A stretch of DNA of 64,000 nt. Origin: Branchiostoma floridae. Lineage: Eukaryota; Chordata; Leptocardii; Amphioxiformes; Branchiostomatidae. Position 1 is the stretch's first letter; each line of letters begins with the position of its first letter. The notes below the pieces were generated by a model. The model saw nothing but the letters and a program-made list of their open reading frames with translations, did not search any database and had not been told where the DNA came from. The stretch lies in the NCBI RefSeq assembly GCF_000003815.2, contig NC_049979.1, positions 4,605,293 through 4,669,292 of the forward strand, written 5' to 3'. Below, piece by piece: positions 62,401 to 64,000 of this stretch. The translations under genes and the position numbers were made by a program.

Positions 62401-64000
62401 GGCCTCATAATCATTCCCTAAAGTTTCTTAAGATGAATAAAGTCGAGACCGGTCAAATTCCGTCTCTGAGCTGTCATTTTACCAAAGCTACGAATGACAT
62501 TCCCTAACTGTTGTGATATTTTCAGGTGGCAGTTCCGGCAGTGCGATGGCAGCTGCTGTACAGTGCGCCAAGGACCTGAAGGAAGGACAGCGCTGTGTGG
62601 TCATCCTGCCCGACTCCATCCGTAACTACATGTAGGTTTACTGTAAATACAGAAATGTTTGCGGTGGTTTTATGTGCGTGGTTTTTCGCGATGGTCACTT
62701 CAACGCGAATTTAAAACCACCACGAACATTTTCCCATTATAGTTTTTTTACTACGATCTATGGCGCTACCGCGAACTTCAAACCATCGTGAACACTACAT
62801 TTCCCTGCTACCGCGAAAATAAATCCCTGCGAACTTAAATGCAGCCGACCGTTGATGATGATGACAGTAATTCCCTAGTAGGATCTGGAGTAGAGCTGTG
62901 TACCTGAATAAATGTTAGGTACAGGTACACGGGTTTAGGTACAGGTCTGGACCCGAACATGTACCTAACAAGTTTAATTAATCATCTGTAAGTTGTCTGT
63001 AGCCAACTGACTTTTATAATAATAAACTGTCGTCTTTGAATGAAGAATTATATATTAGAGCCGCAAGATGAAGTTTCCCAAATTTTCAACTGCAATGATT
63101 ATCACAATTGCGTCTTAAAAAGTGGTGTCCACTAGTGCTTTAGTTAGCTTAGGCACAGGTACACAGATGTTTAGGTCCGGACCTGTACCTTAACAATTTT
63201 ACAGGAACGGTACAGGTACGGGTATTCAGGTATACAGCCCTAATCTGGAGTTTTGGTAATGTCTATATACAACAATTGTTCTACGTGCCCAAGTAAGCTT
63301 CTTTCGTTTTGTCATCCATTCATTCTCTGATGTGTGTGTTGAACCATTCAGGTCCAAGCACTTGAGCGATGACTGGATGTCGGAGAGGAACCTGCTAGAG
63401 AAGACATCAGAGGGGGCAGAAATGAATAAGCCATGGTGAGTCCATACACCTGGAGGCAATACACCTTTCTCTTGCGGCGGCACCTTTTTTTAATTCATTT
63501 ACCTCCATGTCAGATGGAAAGTGGACTAGTTGGCTTCCAGGCATATTTTGCGTTAAAAAAAAACAAACTTTTCTGTGTCCACCACGGCCAGAAAACTCCT
63601 GAAAGATGATGTGTTCAATAATTCTTTTGTACAGGGTTGACAGTGTACAATTTTGTGTGGTGTGTCATCTACAGTTGCAAAAATGCGTTGTAGATGGTGG
63701 GTAGTGTATACTGTCTTGCATAGAAACTAAACATTAAATAAAAAGGTACAATCAGTACGGCAAAGAAAATCCACTTTAGAGCAATACACAGTGCATAACC
63801 TGGTGCAGGTTGCGTGCAGGTATACATCAGAAATACCTGAAATACCTGCACAGCCCAACTTTTACCAGCACTAACCTGCTTATACAGGCTTGGAGCCCTT
63901 GTAGTTTATGATTTGACTGATGTTGTTGTGCCATAGGTGGTGGGACATGAAGGTCCATGACCTCCAGCTCCATGCCCCCATCACAGTACTGCCTACCGTG
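56420..64000 (+). CDS. CBS: cystathionine beta-synthase (partial, runs off window)
   Basis: PLP enzyme that condenses serine and homocysteine to cystathionine in transsulfuration. Exons: 56420-56562, 57158-57264, 58065-58121, 59179-59393, 60247-60316, 60892-60983, 61736-61946, 62526-62631, 63352-63435 and 63937 to the window end; an acceptor at 56398 marks the 5' edge of the first. The heme ligands are present (SRCTW, Cys29, and His42 with the human spacing of 13). Lys97 in NAGGSVKDR is the Schiff-base lysine; the glycine loop GAGTGG and the CGGSSGS segment are intact. The CXXC of vertebrate CBS is absent ([13 protein letters not shown]). The exon expected after 58121, which should carry the TSGNTG motif, is not found; skipping it keeps the frame. 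The C-terminal CBS-pair domain lies beyond the window. The true exon 3 was chosen from eight near-identical candidate acceptors because only it continues into GGSVKD. Confidence 0.95.
56577..56788. repeat. fold-back repeat family F4, copy 2
   Basis: TACTGTAAATGCATTTAAGG at the left and GTTTCTGCATTTACAGTA at the right, with many TTCGCGGTGGTTTTAAG and GTTCGCGATG words between. It follows the first CBS coding exon by about 15 bases. Confidence 0.8.
57325..57622. repeat. fold-back repeat family F9, copy 1
   Basis: GTGTTCTAGCCAGCCTG and the right GATGCTGGCTAGAACCCTG are inverted; GGAAAATTTTGAAATGC, AAATTTTGCTGGCAGACT and GGATGGAATGGGCAAAATTT are shared with 59440-59785. Confidence 0.7.
57742..58197 (+). 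repeat. 50-bp tandem array carrying a splice acceptor and exon start
   Basis: GTAGATG occurs at 57762, 57812, 57862, 57911, 57961, 58011, 58061 and 58158. Each unit has TTGTGTTGTGTTGTAG, then GCGAAGTGTGAGTTCTTC, then GACACCTG. The unit at 58061 runs on into the real CBS exon; the others break off after AATGC. In the last unit the real exon end is joined directly to GTGAGTTCTTC of another copy. Confidence 0.95.
58795..59153. repeat. fold-back repeat family F9 variant, copy 2
   Basis: CAGGGTTCTAGCCAGG at the left and CTAGCTAGAACCCTG at the right; TTTTAGCGTAG words are repeated five times inside. It ends 25 bases before the CBS exon at 59179. Confidence 0.7.
59440..59788. repeat. fold-back repeat family F9, copy 3
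   Basis: GTTGTAGCCAGCCTGAAAT and the right GCTGGCTACAACCCTGG are inverted, and the interior follows copy 1 (GGACGGAATGGGCAAA, GCAAAATTCTGTCAAAGG). Confidence 0.7.
59805..60022. repeat. dispersed repeat, copy 2 (CBS intron)
   Basis: It aligns end to end with 56085-56310, including TTTTAACCTCCTTGGTC, but lacks the second palindrome arm. Confidence 0.8.
61195..61310. repeat. inverted repeat in CBS intron
   Basis: TAATAAAAGTTTTCATCGAT, CAGTGACTTATCAAAGGT at the left are mirrored by CCTTTGATAAGTCACTGATC and GATGAAAACTTTTATTAAC at the right, with arms of about 40 bases. Confidence 0.8.
61535..61710. repeat. dispersed repeat family R2, copy 2
   Basis: TTTATTCATGAAAGCTCAAA, TCGGCCTGCAGGCCGC, GAGGTCATGAGGG and AGTCCTAATGAGTC match 432-570. 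It ends about 25 bases before the CBS exon at 61736. Confidence 0.65.
62639..62845. repeat. fold-back repeat family F4, copy 3
   Basis: TACTGTAAATACAGAAATGT, TTTGCGGTGG and the right GCGAACTTAAATGCAG match the copies at 34276 and 56577. It starts 7 bases past a CBS exon end. Confidence 0.75.
62890..63240. repeat. GGTACAGGTAC-rich repeat, copy 2
   Basis: GTTAGGTACAGGTACACGGG, GGTCTGGACCC at the left and GGTCCGGACCTGTACC, CGGTACAGGTACGGGT at the right flank an AT-rich middle. A shorter relative is at 28500-28612. Confidence 0.6.

Overview
The window looks like nuclear DNA of a cephalochordate (lancelet, Branchiostoma type). This is an inference from three things: the genes are intron-rich and chordate-like in content, the proteins sit close to but outside vertebrate versions (for example a YY1 with a glutamine-rich tail and a CBS without the vertebrate CXXC), and the introns are packed with short fold-back repeats, tRNA-type SINEs and non-LTR retrotransposon tails. 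Two 100-N runs (11178-11277 and 15067-15166) show that it is a draft assembly.

Layout. (1) 924-3939, plus strand: YY1 zinc-finger transcription factor, five coding exons, 351 aa, with a long 3' UTR to about 6.8 kb. (2) 7753-24290, minus strand: a complete TRPA1-like ion channel, 26 coding exons that join in frame to 1132 aa (ankyrin repeats, six transmembrane helices, pore). (3) 27584-30323 and 35490-38622, both minus: two tandem paralogous genes for small secreted four-EF-hand proteins (146 and 147 aa), sharing exon phases, TATA promoter and polyadenylation context. (4) 42956-53499, minus: SRPRA, the signal recognition particle receptor alpha subunit, 14 coding exons, 637 aa. (5) 56420-64000 and beyond, plus: CBS, cystathionine beta-synthase, cut by the window end. 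SRPRA and CBS are head to head across about 2.9 kb. The five genes belong to unrelated pathways (transcription, sensory ion channel, extracellular calcium binding, protein targeting, transsulfuration), so this is ordinary eukaryotic gene order and not a functional cluster.

The most unusual structure is at exon borders. A SINE has inserted into the 3' splice site of the last TRPA1 exon, duplicating the splice site in its target-site duplication and supplying the T-rich tract of the one that abuts the exon; a second copy of the same SINE lies next to the acceptor of SRPRA exon 7. In CBS, a 50-bp unit made of a 3' splice site plus the start of an exon is repeated eight times, and the following exon, which should carry the TSGNTG PLP-binding segment, is not found. 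SRPRA exons 9 and 13 have decayed partial tandem copies beside them. YY1 carries a cluster of YY1-type binding motifs at its start codon and in intron 1, consistent with autoregulation.

The remaining DNA holds at least ten families of short fold-back (MITE-like) repeats, often nested, several tandem arrays, and one recognisable reverse transcriptase C-terminal fragment.
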